DNA of 64,000 nt. Source: Citromicrobium bathyomarinum (lineage in GTDB: Bacteria > Pseudomonadota > Alphaproteobacteria > Sphingomonadales > Sphingomonadaceae). Shown in pieces: positions 29,308 through 36,730 of this stretch. The position numbers and the translations under genes are program-made. Numbering within the stretch: position 1 is the first letter of the stretch; every line of letters begins with the position of its first letter. Below the pieces are notes generated by a model. The model ran no database searches and was not told the origin of the DNA. It worked only from the letters and a program-made list of their open reading frames with translations. The DNA is taken from contig CP155577.1 of NCBI GenBank assembly GCA_001306305.2, positions 2,897,501 to 2,961,500 on the forward strand, in the 5' to 3' direction.

Positions 29308-29449
29308 CTCGGGGTTGCCGCGCCCGGTCCCGGGCGGGCGCGGCGCGACGCCACCCCCGGCCGAGACGCAGGTGGTAGTCGGGGAGAAAATCTCCCCACA
29401 GGGCCAAAGGCCCCAGCTTCTGACGGGATCAGTATGAGCTACCATCGCG
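29308..29449 (-). ncRNA. Candidate retron msr-msd RNA
   Basis: In transcript order: a helix arm CGC-GA-TGGTAG (29449-29439), small hairpin CTGA-TCCCG-TCAG, AGC, then hairpin GGGCC-TTT-GGCCC (29413-29401), hairpin GGGGAGA-TTT-TCTCCCC (29397-29381), the arm CTACCA-CCT-GCG (29378-29367) closing the group, and a long GC-rich stem (29365-29308) whose core GCCGCGCCCG/CGGGCGCGGC has an eight-base loop. Two short hairpins with UUU loops followed by a long hairpin upstream of the RT is the msr-then-msd pattern of retrons; AGC lies just before the first UUU hairpin, where the branching guanosine is expected. A clear a1/a2 pair enclosing both parts could not be identified, so ends are approximate. Confidence 0.6.
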
Positions 29450-29772
29450 AGAGCGTTACACCACACTGCAGCCTTTGGCGCAAGATTAAATATCGCTGAG
29501 GGCGATAATTCATCCACAAGCCGCCAAGAGCTGTCCTACTCCCCCAAATTCTGCAATCTAACTGCGGCTATGCCCCGAGATGAGCCTTTCGATGGTTCCG
29601 CCGAGGACCGTCGCCCGAACACGCCCTCCCCGAAATCTTCTTCGGAGTCTCCATGCGACCATGACGGGCGGCCCCCTCCCCCAACCCGCTGGCCCGCAAG
29701 CGAACCGTCTGCGCCCCCCCTGAAGGAGAGGGGGCTTGCAGCCGCAGGATTGCCCGGCAGGCCACCTCCGCC
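29450..29772. other. Intergenic region between the retron RNA and the broken gene
   Basis: About 320 nt. Near the RNA it is A/T-rich and holds a perfect hairpin TATCGC-CCTCA-GCGATA (around 29488-29504); the retron promoter should lie here, but no clean -35/-10 pair is visible. Further on is C-rich sequence with a CCCCCTCCCCCAACCCGC ... GGAGAGGGGGC inverted repeat of the intergenic type. No gene is supported. Confidence 0.5.
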
Positions 29773-29944
29773 GTGGCCTACACCGGCGCCGAGCCCGACG
29801 CGGACGATCCGCTGCTCGCCTTCGCGCCCTATCTCCACCCGCACCCGCACCCCAACTCGATCACGCCCGAGCGGCAGCGGCGCTTTATCGCGACGCTCGC
29901 GGCCACCGGCATCGTCACGCAGGCGGCGCGCGAGTCATCTTTCT

Positions 29945-29966
29945 GCCTACCGCTCCGCTACATGAG
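29945..29966 (+). repeat. Short dispersed repeat, copy 1
   Basis: GCCTACCGCTCCGCTACATG, then AG. It interrupts the broken gene between TQAAR and the expected GKSMEA stretch, in frame, adding about 13 residues including LPLRYMR. Confidence 0.65.
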
Positions 29967-30100
29967 GCGACGCGGCAAGAGCATGGAGGCGCGGTACAAA
30001 TTGCGCACGAAGCCGGAGGCGGAGGGGTTTGCCGCGGCGTGGGATGCGGCGCTGGAGCGCGGGGTGCAGCGGCTCGAGGATTGCGCGCGTTTTTTGTGTG

Positions 30101-30122
30101 GCCTACCGCTTCGCTACTTGAG
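30101..30122 (+). repeat. Short dispersed repeat, copy 2
   Basis: GCCTACCGCTTCGCTACTTG, then AG, 20 of 22 bases identical to copy 1. It sits inside LEDCA...; GCGCGC occurs on both sides (30083-30088 and 30130-30135), which could be a target duplication. Confidence 0.65.
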
Positions 30123-30206
30123 ACCAATCGCGCGCGCACAAGATCGCTCGCAGGCGCTCAGACTTTTCGCTCTATGACACTGTGTCAAGTGTGTCAGGCA
30201 CCGGCC

Positions 30207-30228
30207 CTCAAGCAGCAAAGCGGTAGGG
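30207..30228 (-). repeat. Short dispersed repeat, copy 3, inverted
   Basis: Minus strand CCCTACCGCTTTGCTGCTTG, then AG: the same unit in the opposite orientation with three differences from copy 2, 85 nt further on, in the out-of-frame part of the broken gene. Confidence 0.55.
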
Positions 30229-30527
30229 CAACTCGGGTGCACAAGCCGGACAACGCGCTGCTGCGCTTCCTCCTCCAGCGTCGTCTGCCCCAGCGCTACG
30301 GCGTCCACAATCCCGGCCACCCATTCGATCGGGGCATCCGGTGTACGAGAGCATCCGCAGGCAAGTGCTGGAGGAACAGCGCCGCAAGCGCGCGGCGAAC
30401 GAGCAGGCCGTGTTCGCCTCGATCGACCGGAAGCTGGCGCTGATCCGCGAGCGGGGCGAGGCCAGGAAAGGAGACGAAAGCTAACGCGATCCCTTACCTG
30501 CACAGGTTCGGTGCGTTCGGGTCGGCC

Positions 30528-31214
30528 TCAGCTCTGCGCCCAGCGGCGCACGAGGTTGTGGTAGAGCTGGGTGAGCTTGAGCACTTGGGCGTCGGTCGCG
30601 CCGCGATCCGCGCTCAATGCCTGGACGCTGGTGTCGAGGTCGTACAGCATCTCGCGCGCCGCGTTGTCCGCCACCAGCGATTGCAGCCACAGGAAGCAGC
30701 TCACCCGCTCGCCCCGCGTCACCTCGGCCACGCGGTGCAGCGTGGTGGAGGGGTAGAGCAGCAGCGAACCGGCGGGGTACTTGTGGCTCTGCGTGCCGCT
30801 GTCGTCCTCCACCATCAGCTCGCCCCCGTCATACTCCTCCGGCGGGGTGAGGAAGAGGGTCGCGGACAGGTCCGTGCGGATGCGCGCGCCGGTGGCCGCG
30901 TGGTAGCGCACGGCGTTGTCGACGTGCAGGCCGAAGGTCTCGCCCGGCCCGTAGCGGTTGAACAGCGGCGGGAAGATAGTGTGCGGCAGGGCGGCGGAAA
31001 GGAAGGTGGCGCTCTCCATCAGCGCGCTGCTGACGACCTGCTGGGCGGCGCGGGCGGCCTCCCCATCCTCGGGCAATTGCCGGTTGCGCTTGGCCTGGGC
31101 TGCGCCCGCTCCGCTGGTCGCGTTGCCATCGACCCACGGCGCGGCGAGGAGGCGGGCACGCAGGTCCGCCGCCTCCTCGCTCGTGAGCACATCGGGGATG
31201 TGCAGCATCATCAT
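30528..31214 (-). CDS. piuC: Fe(II)/2-oxoglutarate-dependent dioxygenase, PiuC/YbiX family
   Basis: A 228-aa PKHD-type dioxygenase. The iron ligands are seen in FGLHVDNAV (His and Asp) and TTLHRVAEV (His), and the 2-oxoglutarate-binding arginine follows in TRGERVSCFLW. The N-terminus MLHIPDVLTSEEAADLR and the C-terminal YHNLVRRWA match YbiX/PiuC. Three ATG codons in a row open the gene; the first has GCGAGG upstream. It lies 20 nt after a Fiu-like receptor gene, the same pairing as fiu-ybiX in E. coli, so it probably takes part in iron or siderophore use, though its substrate is unknown in the family. Confidence 0.92.
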   Translation of the reverse strand: MMMLHIPDVLTSEEAADLRARLLAAPWVDGNATSGAGAAQAKRNRQLPEDGEAARAAQQVVSSALMESATFLSAALPHTIFPPLFNRYGPGETFGLHVDNAVRYHAATGARIRTDLSATLFLTPPEEYDGGELMVEDDSGTQSHKYPAGSLLLYPSTTLHRVAEVTRGERVSCFLWLQSLVADNAAREMLYDLDTSVQALSADRGATDAQVLKLTQLYHNLVRRWAQS

Positions 31215-31234
31215 CGCAGCCTCGCTTGCGCCTG

Positions 31235-33568
31235 TCAGAAGTTGGCGGTCAGCGTGACGAAGGCCGACCGGCCCGGCGCGATATAGCTGAACGGCGAGCC
31301 GGAGCGATAGATCGCATCGTAATAGCGCTTGTCCGTCAGGTTGAGCACGTTGACCCGCGCCTCCAGATTGTCGCTGATGCGATAGCGCGCGACCGCATCG
31401 AACCGGGCGTATCCCGGCACCATCGCCGTGCCTGCGAGCTGGCTGCCGCCATACATCTCGTCCTGGTAGTACACCTGGCCGCCGATCTCGAACCGGCTGG
31501 TGACCATCACCGTCGCGAGCAGCTGCGCGGTGTGCTGCGGGATGTTGGCGAAGCGGCGGCCGACATTGTCCGGGTTGGCCGATTCGGTGATCGTCGCGTC
31601 GGTGTACGTATAGCCGCCGAACAGCTGGAGCGTGTCGGCGATGGAGCCGGCGAAGGTCAGCTCCACGCCCTGCGAGCGCAGCGTGCCCACATTGGTGTAG
31701 GGCTGCCCGCGCCCGCCGCTTTCGCGCGCGTTCTCCTTCTCGATCCGGAACGCCGCTGCGGTCAGAAGAAGGTTGCCGCCGAACAGTTCCGCCTTGGCGC
31801 CCGCTTCCCACGAGGTGTTCTGCTCGGGCTGGAAGTCGATCGTGTCGGTGCTGATCCCGTCATAGCTCGCCCCCGCCCCGTCGAGCTGCTCGCCGCTGGG
31901 GTTCGAACTGGTCGCGTAGGAAACGTAGAGGGTCGAGGAGGCGGAGGGCTTGTACACCGCCGAAGCCTGCCAGTTGAAGAAATCCGCGCTGTAGCTCAGC
32001 GATTGCGCAGGCTGCGGGCCGAAGAACCCGTCCGACGGGGGGCTGTAATAATCGACATCGAAGGTATCGAGCCGCCCGCCGAGGACCACGCGGAACGCGT
32101 CGGTAAACTTGATCGTGTCGACCAGATAGGCCCCGAAATTGCGCGCTTTGGTAACGGTCGGCCCGGTCTGCGTATCCGGCCCGATCGGGATGTCGTAGCC
32201 CAGCACCGGGTCCGGATCGAACAGGTCGTAGACGAACCCGCCTGGCACCGCGATGACATTGCCCTGCGCATCCTCGACCGCAGACGGAACGTCGAGCCGG
32301 TAGGCGTCGATCCGCTCGTCGCTGAAATCACCGCCGAGCACGATTTCGTGCGTAATCCCGCCGGTGCGCGCGGTCGCAGTCGCGTAAGTGCTGTTCGCCC
32401 AGTAGGAATTGTTGCGCCAGCTGCTCTTCATCGCGGGGCTGACGGTAAATTCGCTCTCTGGCACCGGCACGCCGCCGCTGCGCGGGCAGTCCCCATTGGC
32501 GTCGCGTTGCACGGTGCACAGCTTGGGCTCGCTCACCGCATAGCGGTTCCAGGTCTCGCCATAGCGGGTGATCGAGTGGAACGAGAGGTCAGCAATCGGG
32601 CTCCATTCGATCTCGACCGTGCCGATATCCGCGCCGTTGGAGATGAAGTCGCGGCCCACCACGCCGTAGAAATTGTCGCGATCGACCAGATAGGGCTGCT
32701 GCGTGGTCGAATCGAACGGGTGGCCGTAATCGGGCACCCCGTCGAGCCGGTAGAGATAGTAGTCGGCATTGATGCTGAGCGTGTCGGTGATCGCGAGGGT
32801 GCCCGCGATCGCCCCGCCGTAGCGGCGCGCACCGACATAGTCGCGGCCGGGCGTATCGGCATCGTGATACAGGCCGTTGACGCGGATCGCCGCCACGTCG
32901 CTGAGTTCGTAGTTCGCATCGATCGTGCCGCGGTAATAATTCTCGGTCCCCACGCCGCCCTCGGCGACGACGAAGTCGTTGCCGAACTGCGCGCGCTTGG
33001 ACTGCAGGCTGACCAGGCCGCCGGTCGTCCCGCGTCCGCCGAACACCGCGCTGGGGCCCTTGATCACCTCGATCTGCTCGACCGCGAAGATCTCGCGGCT
33101 GGTCACGCCGGGATCGCGCAGACCGTCGATATAGACGTCGTTGCGCGCTTCGAACCCGCGGATGAAGATACGGTCGCCGAAGGCATTGCCGCCCTCGCCC
33201 GTGCCCAGCGTCACGCCCGGCGTGCTGCGGACGATCTCGCGGAAGCTGGTCGCGCCGATATCCTCGATCACTTCCTTGGTGATGACGGTCTGCGACTTGG
33301 GCGTGTCGAGCACCGAGTCGGTGAACTTACCGTCGCTCGATTCCGCCTTGTAGGGCGCTTCGGGCTCCGCATTCACGTTCACGTCGGGGCGCTGGCCGGT
33401 GACAACGATATCGGGATTGCGCTGTTCGTCGGCGTGGGCCGGAACCGCGATGAACGCCGCGCCGAACGCGCCGGCGAGCAGCGCGGTGCCCTGTCCGCTG
33501 GCCGAGGGGCGAACGGCGGAGCGGCGGGTGGACGGGCGTGAACCACGGAAAAAATTGGAATCGGACAA
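31235..33568 (-). CDS. fiu: TonB-dependent siderophore receptor, Fiu-like
   Basis: A 777-aa outer-membrane receptor. A long basic signal region ends at AAFIAVPAHADEQ. The TonB box is probably PDIVVTGQ (about 52-59). The plug domain follows (TPKSQTVITKEVIEDIGATS, IRGFEARNDVYIDGLRD, EVIKGPSAVFGGRGTTGGLV), then a 22-strand barrel ending in YIAPGRSAFVTLTANF with a terminal Phe for BAM recognition. It should import ferric catecholate-type siderophores. The start is TTG at 33568 with GGGAGG five bases upstream; this is unusual but the only start giving the full signal. It is co-transcribed with piuC. A candidate Fur-type site lies upstream. Confidence 0.93.
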   Translation of the reverse strand: MSDSNFFRGSRPSTRRSAVRPSASGQGTALLAGAFGAAFIAVPAHADEQRNPDIVVTGQRPDVNVNAEPEAPYKAESSDGKFTDSVLDTPKSQTVITKEVIEDIGATSFREIVRSTPGVTLGTGEGGNAFGDRIFIRGFEARNDVYIDGLRDPGVTSREIFAVEQIEVIKGPSAVFGGRGTTGGLVSLQSKRAQFGNDFVVAEGGVGTENYYRGTIDANYELSDVAAIRVNGLYHDADTPGRDYVGARRYGGAIAGTLAITDTLSINADYYLYRLDGVPDYGHPFDSTTQQPYLVDRDNFYGVVGRDFISNGADIGTVEIEWSPIADLSFHSITRYGETWNRYAVSEPKLCTVQRDANGDCPRSGGVPVPESEFTVSPAMKSSWRNNSYWANSTYATATARTGGITHEIVLGGDFSDERIDAYRLDVPSAVEDAQGNVIAVPGGFVYDLFDPDPVLGYDIPIGPDTQTGPTVTKARNFGAYLVDTIKFTDAFRVVLGGRLDTFDVDYYSPPSDGFFGPQPAQSLSYSADFFNWQASAVYKPSASSTLYVSYATSSNPSGEQLDGAGASYDGISTDTIDFQPEQNTSWEAGAKAELFGGNLLLTAAAFRIEKENARESGGRGQPYTNVGTLRSQGVELTFAGSIADTLQLFGGYTYTDATITESANPDNVGRRFANIPQHTAQLLATVMVTSRFEIGGQVYYQDEMYGGSQLAGTAMVPGYARFDAVARYRISDNLEARVNVLNLTDKRYYDAIYRSGSPFSYIAPGRSAFVTLTANF

Positions 33569-33597
33569 AAAAACCTCCCTGAAGCTGGGAGACGCTA

Positions 33598-33622
33598 TTG
33601 CGAGTGCGTAGCATTAGTGCAA
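33598..33622. promoter_or_regulatory. Possible Fur-type operator upstream of the receptor gene
   Basis: TTGCGAGTGCGTAGCATTAG, then TGCAA: an imperfect dyad with TTGC/GCAA ends, 30 nt upstream of the receptor start. Iron-uptake pairs are normally Fur-controlled; the match to a known alphaproteobacterial Fur box is only approximate. Confidence 0.3.
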
Positions 33623-33799
33623 GTCCAATTCGCTACGGTCCGGTCTTTTCTTCCTCACTGCATCGCTGATGCCACGATACCGCGTGCAGACGGGGTGGCG
33701 GCGGGCGCATCCACACAGGCGGCCACGCAAACTGCCACGCAAGGTCATCAGCCTGCGTGGTTTGACGTTTGCGGCAGACAGCCTCTTGCTGGCGGTGTT

Positions 33800-34549
33800 C
33801 TAGAGGAACCGGCGCAGCGGTACTTTAGGGCCGGACGGAGGCTGCGGCCCCTCGTCGTCCATCTCCGGCTCGCGCTGCGGGGCAGGTGCGCCCGGGTCGG
33901 CCGGGGTCGGCCGGGTCATCACGCGCGCGCTCGGCCCCTCGCCTTCGACCAGCTGCATCAGCTTGGCAGGGGGCAGCGGGCGCTCGAAGCGGATACCCGC
34001 AACCTCTCCATCAATCCGCACCAGCGTGGCGTTGTGCAGCGCCTGCCCGCCCAATTCGATGGTGCACAAGGTGCCCGGCGCAATGCCCTGAAGCCCCTTC
34101 GCCGCGAGGCCCGTCAACGAAATATCGGTCAGTTCGCCCCAATGGCCGCGGCAGGCGGCCCACACCCGCACCGGCACCCGCACCGGGATGCGCGTGGCGC
34201 GCTGACGGGGCACCGCAAGCGGCTGCGGCGGGCCGGAAATATTGGCGAGGCCCAGCCGGTTGCCCTTGACCCAGGCGACCCGCGCCTCGACCTGCGCGAT
34301 CCCGTCCCACCAGTAGACGACCGCGTCGCCGGGATTCACCGCGACCAGCGCCTCCAGCATCGCGCCGCCATCGCTGACATTGCGCAGGATCGCAGGGTGC
34401 GCCTCTCCCCGAACCATCAGGCAGGCGAGTTTGAAGGTCGCAATCTGCCGCTCGTTCTTGCGGCGATCGGCCCCCTCGGCGACCTCTCCATGGTCTGCGC
34501 CAGCCGCCTGGCCGCGCTGATAGTCGGCGATGTTCGTCAAGTTCGACAT
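33800..34549 (-). CDS. Tandem PilZ-domain protein
   Basis: A 249-aa cytoplasmic protein with two PilZ-like domains. The first (about 25-110) has an RRKNER start and RNVSDGG; the second (about 125-215) has RATRIPVRVPVRVW and TDISLTG. The RxxxR plus [D/N]xSxxG pattern is the c-di-GMP-binding signature, better kept in the second domain. The C-terminal 30 residues are Pro-rich and disordered. It could connect c-di-GMP to envelope or motility behaviour; a diguanylate cyclase is encoded at 51747, but not next to it. The start at 34549 is chosen because the upstream in-frame residues lack a ribosome binding site. Confidence 0.8.
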   Translation of the reverse strand: MSNLTNIADYQRGQAAGADHGEVAEGADRRKNERQIATFKLACLMVRGEAHPAILRNVSDGGAMLEALVAVNPGDAVVYWWDGIAQVEARVAWVKGNRLGLANISGPPQPLAVPRQRATRIPVRVPVRVWAACRGHWGELTDISLTGLAAKGLQGIAPGTLCTIELGGQALHNATLVRIDGEVAGIRFERPLPPAKLMQLVEGEGPSARVMTRPTPADPGAPAPQREPEMDDEGPQPPSGPKVPLRRFL

Positions 34550-35071
34550 TCCTGAAACCCATGGTGTCTCGGTTGGCACGGCGGGCGGACGCAAAGCCCC
34601 CCCCGCCGCTTTGCTAGCGGACCATGGTTAGGATCGGGTAACCGGACGGACGGGTATTTATCTCTCGCGCTTTGGGCACCCAGATTCTGTGCCCTAGACC
34701 ATTGCTGCAGCGCGCAGGGGCTGCCCTGCAGAACGCCGAAAAGGGGCCGGACGCACTGCAGGGCAGCCATGCTCCGCCCCGCTTTATATCGCAGGGGACG
34801 GAGCGGCGATGACATGCGTCCCGGAGCCACGGGGTGATGGTGGCTCGCCGGGTTGGCCTTGGGGAAGGGTTCGGGACCGCATGCCATGCTCTGCGTTGTG
34901 ACCTATTCAAGCATTACAGGGCAGTGTTTCACGGCGAACGTCACGTTACACGGTGGATAAAGCAGGATTTTCGTAACCAATAATGTGATATGCTCGTGAC
35001 AGGCGAGCCAAATACTAACGCGAATTTTAACTGTTACAGAATGTCGGCTGGCCGGAAAGGCAGGCTGCGAG
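34550..35071. other. Divergent intergenic region with strong inverted repeats
   Basis: 522 nt between the PilZ gene (leftward) and the winged-helix gene (rightward). It holds GGGCAC-N9-GTGCCC around 34675-34695, a perfect 13-bp inverted repeat at 34719-34768 and A/T-rich sequence at 34940-35045 that probably carries the promoter of the rightward gene. No coding frame is supported. Confidence 0.55.
34719..34768. repeat. Perfect 13-bp inverted repeat
   Basis: GGCTGCCCTGCAG (34719-34731) and CTGCAGGGCAGCC (34756-34768) around 24 nt. No T-run follows on either strand, so it does not look like an ordinary terminator. It may be a regulator site or an RNA structure. Confidence 0.75.
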
Positions 35072-36730
35072 GTGACCGCAGAGCCCGTTCCAGCATATGA
35101 TTTCGCGGATGAACTTTCCGCCGAAGTCGCGCGGGTTCTTGCCGATCCGGCGTTCGTCAAGGCACCGGTGCAATCGCGCCTCCTCAGCTACCTGTGCGAA
35201 CAGACCCTGGCAGGGGACGGTCCGCTCAGCCAGTATGCCATCGCGGTCGACGGGTTAGGGCGCGAGGACAGCTACGACCTGACCAGCGACAGCTACCCCC
35301 GCGTGCAAATATCGCGCCTGCGCAGAAACCTGGCCGACTACTACAGCCGCATCGCGCCCGGCCACGGGCTCGCGGTTCATCTCGACAAGGGTGACTACCG
35401 GCTTCACCTCGCTCCGCCAGGGAAGGCCTATCCGGAAAGACTGGGCAATACCCATGCCGAGCCGCAGGACGATGCCGACGCTGCGCGCACCGTGCCCTCC
35501 GATGCCGCACGCCCGGCACGCGGATCGCGTGATCTGCTGCTGCGCGCGGCAGGCGCACTCGCCGCGCTGGTGATCCTCGCATTCGGCCTGTTCAACCTCT
35601 TCTCCGGGAGCTGGGGCGGCACAGGCTCGGCGGGCGCAGCAGCGCCGCGGATCGCGGTCGAGGTGGACATCGCCCCGCTCGCGCTCGCCAAGCTGGGCGA
35701 CCCGCAACTGGCCGAGCATGTCCGCTTCGACATGGAAAGCCAGGTCGCCGGTTCGTTTATCGCCACCCTCGCGCGCGCAGGTACCGCAGCCGATTACCGG
35801 CTGACGCTGCACAGCGCGCCCGCCCTCGACGCGCCGGATCGCCTGCGGCTCGAACTGTTCGATCGCGAGGGGGCGCGCGCCTATGTTTCCACCCTTGCCC
35901 TGCCCGCCGACAGCGAGACGCTCGACGCAGTGCTTGGCGGGGAGCTGGCCCAGTTGCTGACCCCGGACGGACTGGTCGCGCAGCTCGAACTCAAGGCGCA
36001 TGACAGAGCGAGGAGCGACTATCTGTGCTTCCTGCGATCAGAGAGCGCCGCGCGGCCGACCGTCACCTCGACACATATCTTGCCCGCCCTGCTCGACCGC
36101 TGTCTCGCGCGCTATCCGCGCAGCGATTACGCGCCCTTCTGGCTCGCGCGCAAAGCCCTCCTCCTCTATCAGGCGGACCTGCGGCAGGGCCTGCCGATCC
36201 GCCGCGAGGGCGAGGCTTGGGATCTGACCACCCGCGCGCTGGAGGCCGATCCCTTCAACAGCTACGCCAATGCGCTCGCCGCGCGGATCGTGCTCGCCGA
36301 TGGGGAGTGCGCCGCTGCCGAAAGCTATTTTCTCAACATGATCGAGCGCGGTGGCTATTACCCCGTGCTCGCAGGGATGATCGCGACCGAGGCCGCGCCC
36401 TGCGGATCCGAGTTCGCGCAGGCCGCCGGCGACTGGCGCGCCCGGATCGGCGCGATGTCGCAGGGCAACCGGACGCTCGATCCGCTCAGCCAGCTCTACG
36501 TCATGCTCGCTGTTCTGGCGCTGGAGGATCGTGCCACGGCCGAACGGCTCGCCAGCACCCGGCCGATCGAAGAATCCTCCGCCGATGTGGAAGGCATGCT
36601 CGACGAACTGACCCGCGCGGTCGAGAGTCGCGGCTATGCGCGCTCCAACGCCACCGAGATCGAGGCGCATCTCGCCCGCTTCGTGTGGAACCCGCAGGCG
36701 CGCACCGCGATCATGCGCAGCTTGCGCTGA
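35072..36730 (+). CDS. Membrane-anchored protein with N-terminal winged-helix-like module
   Basis: A 552-aa protein. Residues about 33-112 (LLSYLCEQTLAGDG, YAIAVDGLGR, DSYPRVQISRLRRNLADYY, LDKGDYRLHL) match the DNA-binding-like module found at the N-terminus of some alphaproteobacterial adenylate-cyclase-type regulators. A single hydrophobic segment lies at about 155-177, with basic residues before it, so the module should be cytoplasmic and the 370-residue C-terminal part periplasmic. That part has helical repeat-like character (TRALEADPFNSYANALAARI) as in TPR proteins, but no cyclase motif. This is a ToxR-like layout, so it may be a one-component membrane transcription factor. The start is GTG; no regulated neighbour is obvious. 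Confidence 0.7.
   Translation: MTAEPVPAYDFADELSAEVARVLADPAFVKAPVQSRLLSYLCEQTLAGDGPLSQYAIAVDGLGREDSYDLTSDSYPRVQISRLRRNLADYYSRIAPGHGLAVHLDKGDYRLHLAPPGKAYPERLGNTHAEPQDDADAARTVPSDAARPARGSRDLLLRAAGALAALVILAFGLFNLFSGSWGGTGSAGAAAPRIAVEVDIAPLALAKLGDPQLAEHVRFDMESQVAGSFIATLARAGTAADYRLTLHSAPALDAPDRLRLELFDREGARAYVSTLALPADSETLDAVLGGELAQLLTPDGLVAQLELKAHDRARSDYLCFLRSESAARPTVTSTHILPALLDRCLARYPRSDYAPFWLARKALLLYQADLRQGLPIRREGEAWDLTTRALEADPFNSYANALAARIVLADGECAAAESYFLNMIERGGYYPVLAGMIATEAAPCGSEFAQAAGDWRARIGAMSQGNRTLDPLSQLYVMLAVLALEDRATAERLASTRPIEESSADVEGMLDELTRAVESRGYARSNATEIEAHLARFVWNPQARTAIMRSLR

Larger units (their letters stand above)
29773..30484 (+). pseudogene. Broken small sphingomonad-type HTH-like gene with short repeat insertions
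   Basis: Pieces of one protein lie in successive frames. Frame 1 from 29773 reads NSITPERQRRFIATLAATGIV, then KLRTKPEAEGFAAAWDAALE and GVQRLEDCA, matching small sphingomonad proteins in which a helix-turn-helix-like part precedes YKLR..GF..AWD. In another frame [20 protein letters not shown] follows, and in a third VYESIRRQVLEEQRRKRAAN to a TAA at 30484. The first piece is interrupted twice by a repeat coding LPLRYMR and LPLRYLR, and a third inverted copy follows. Together these make a full-length relative that is no longer one frame. Sequencing error cannot explain the insertions. Function of the intact family is unknown to me. Confidence 0.65.

Noticed and set aside
29065-29517. 150-codon minus-strand frame overlapping the HTH start as ATGA
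   Set aside because: It crosses both UUU-loop hairpins and the long stem, has low-complexity Gly/Pro/Ala composition, no good ribosome binding site at its ATG, and overlaps the 42-aa frame that has one. The ATGA overlap keeps a small doubt.
31226-33541. 771-codon plus-strand frame
   Set aside because: Antisense to the TonB receptor, which has clear plug and barrel motifs.
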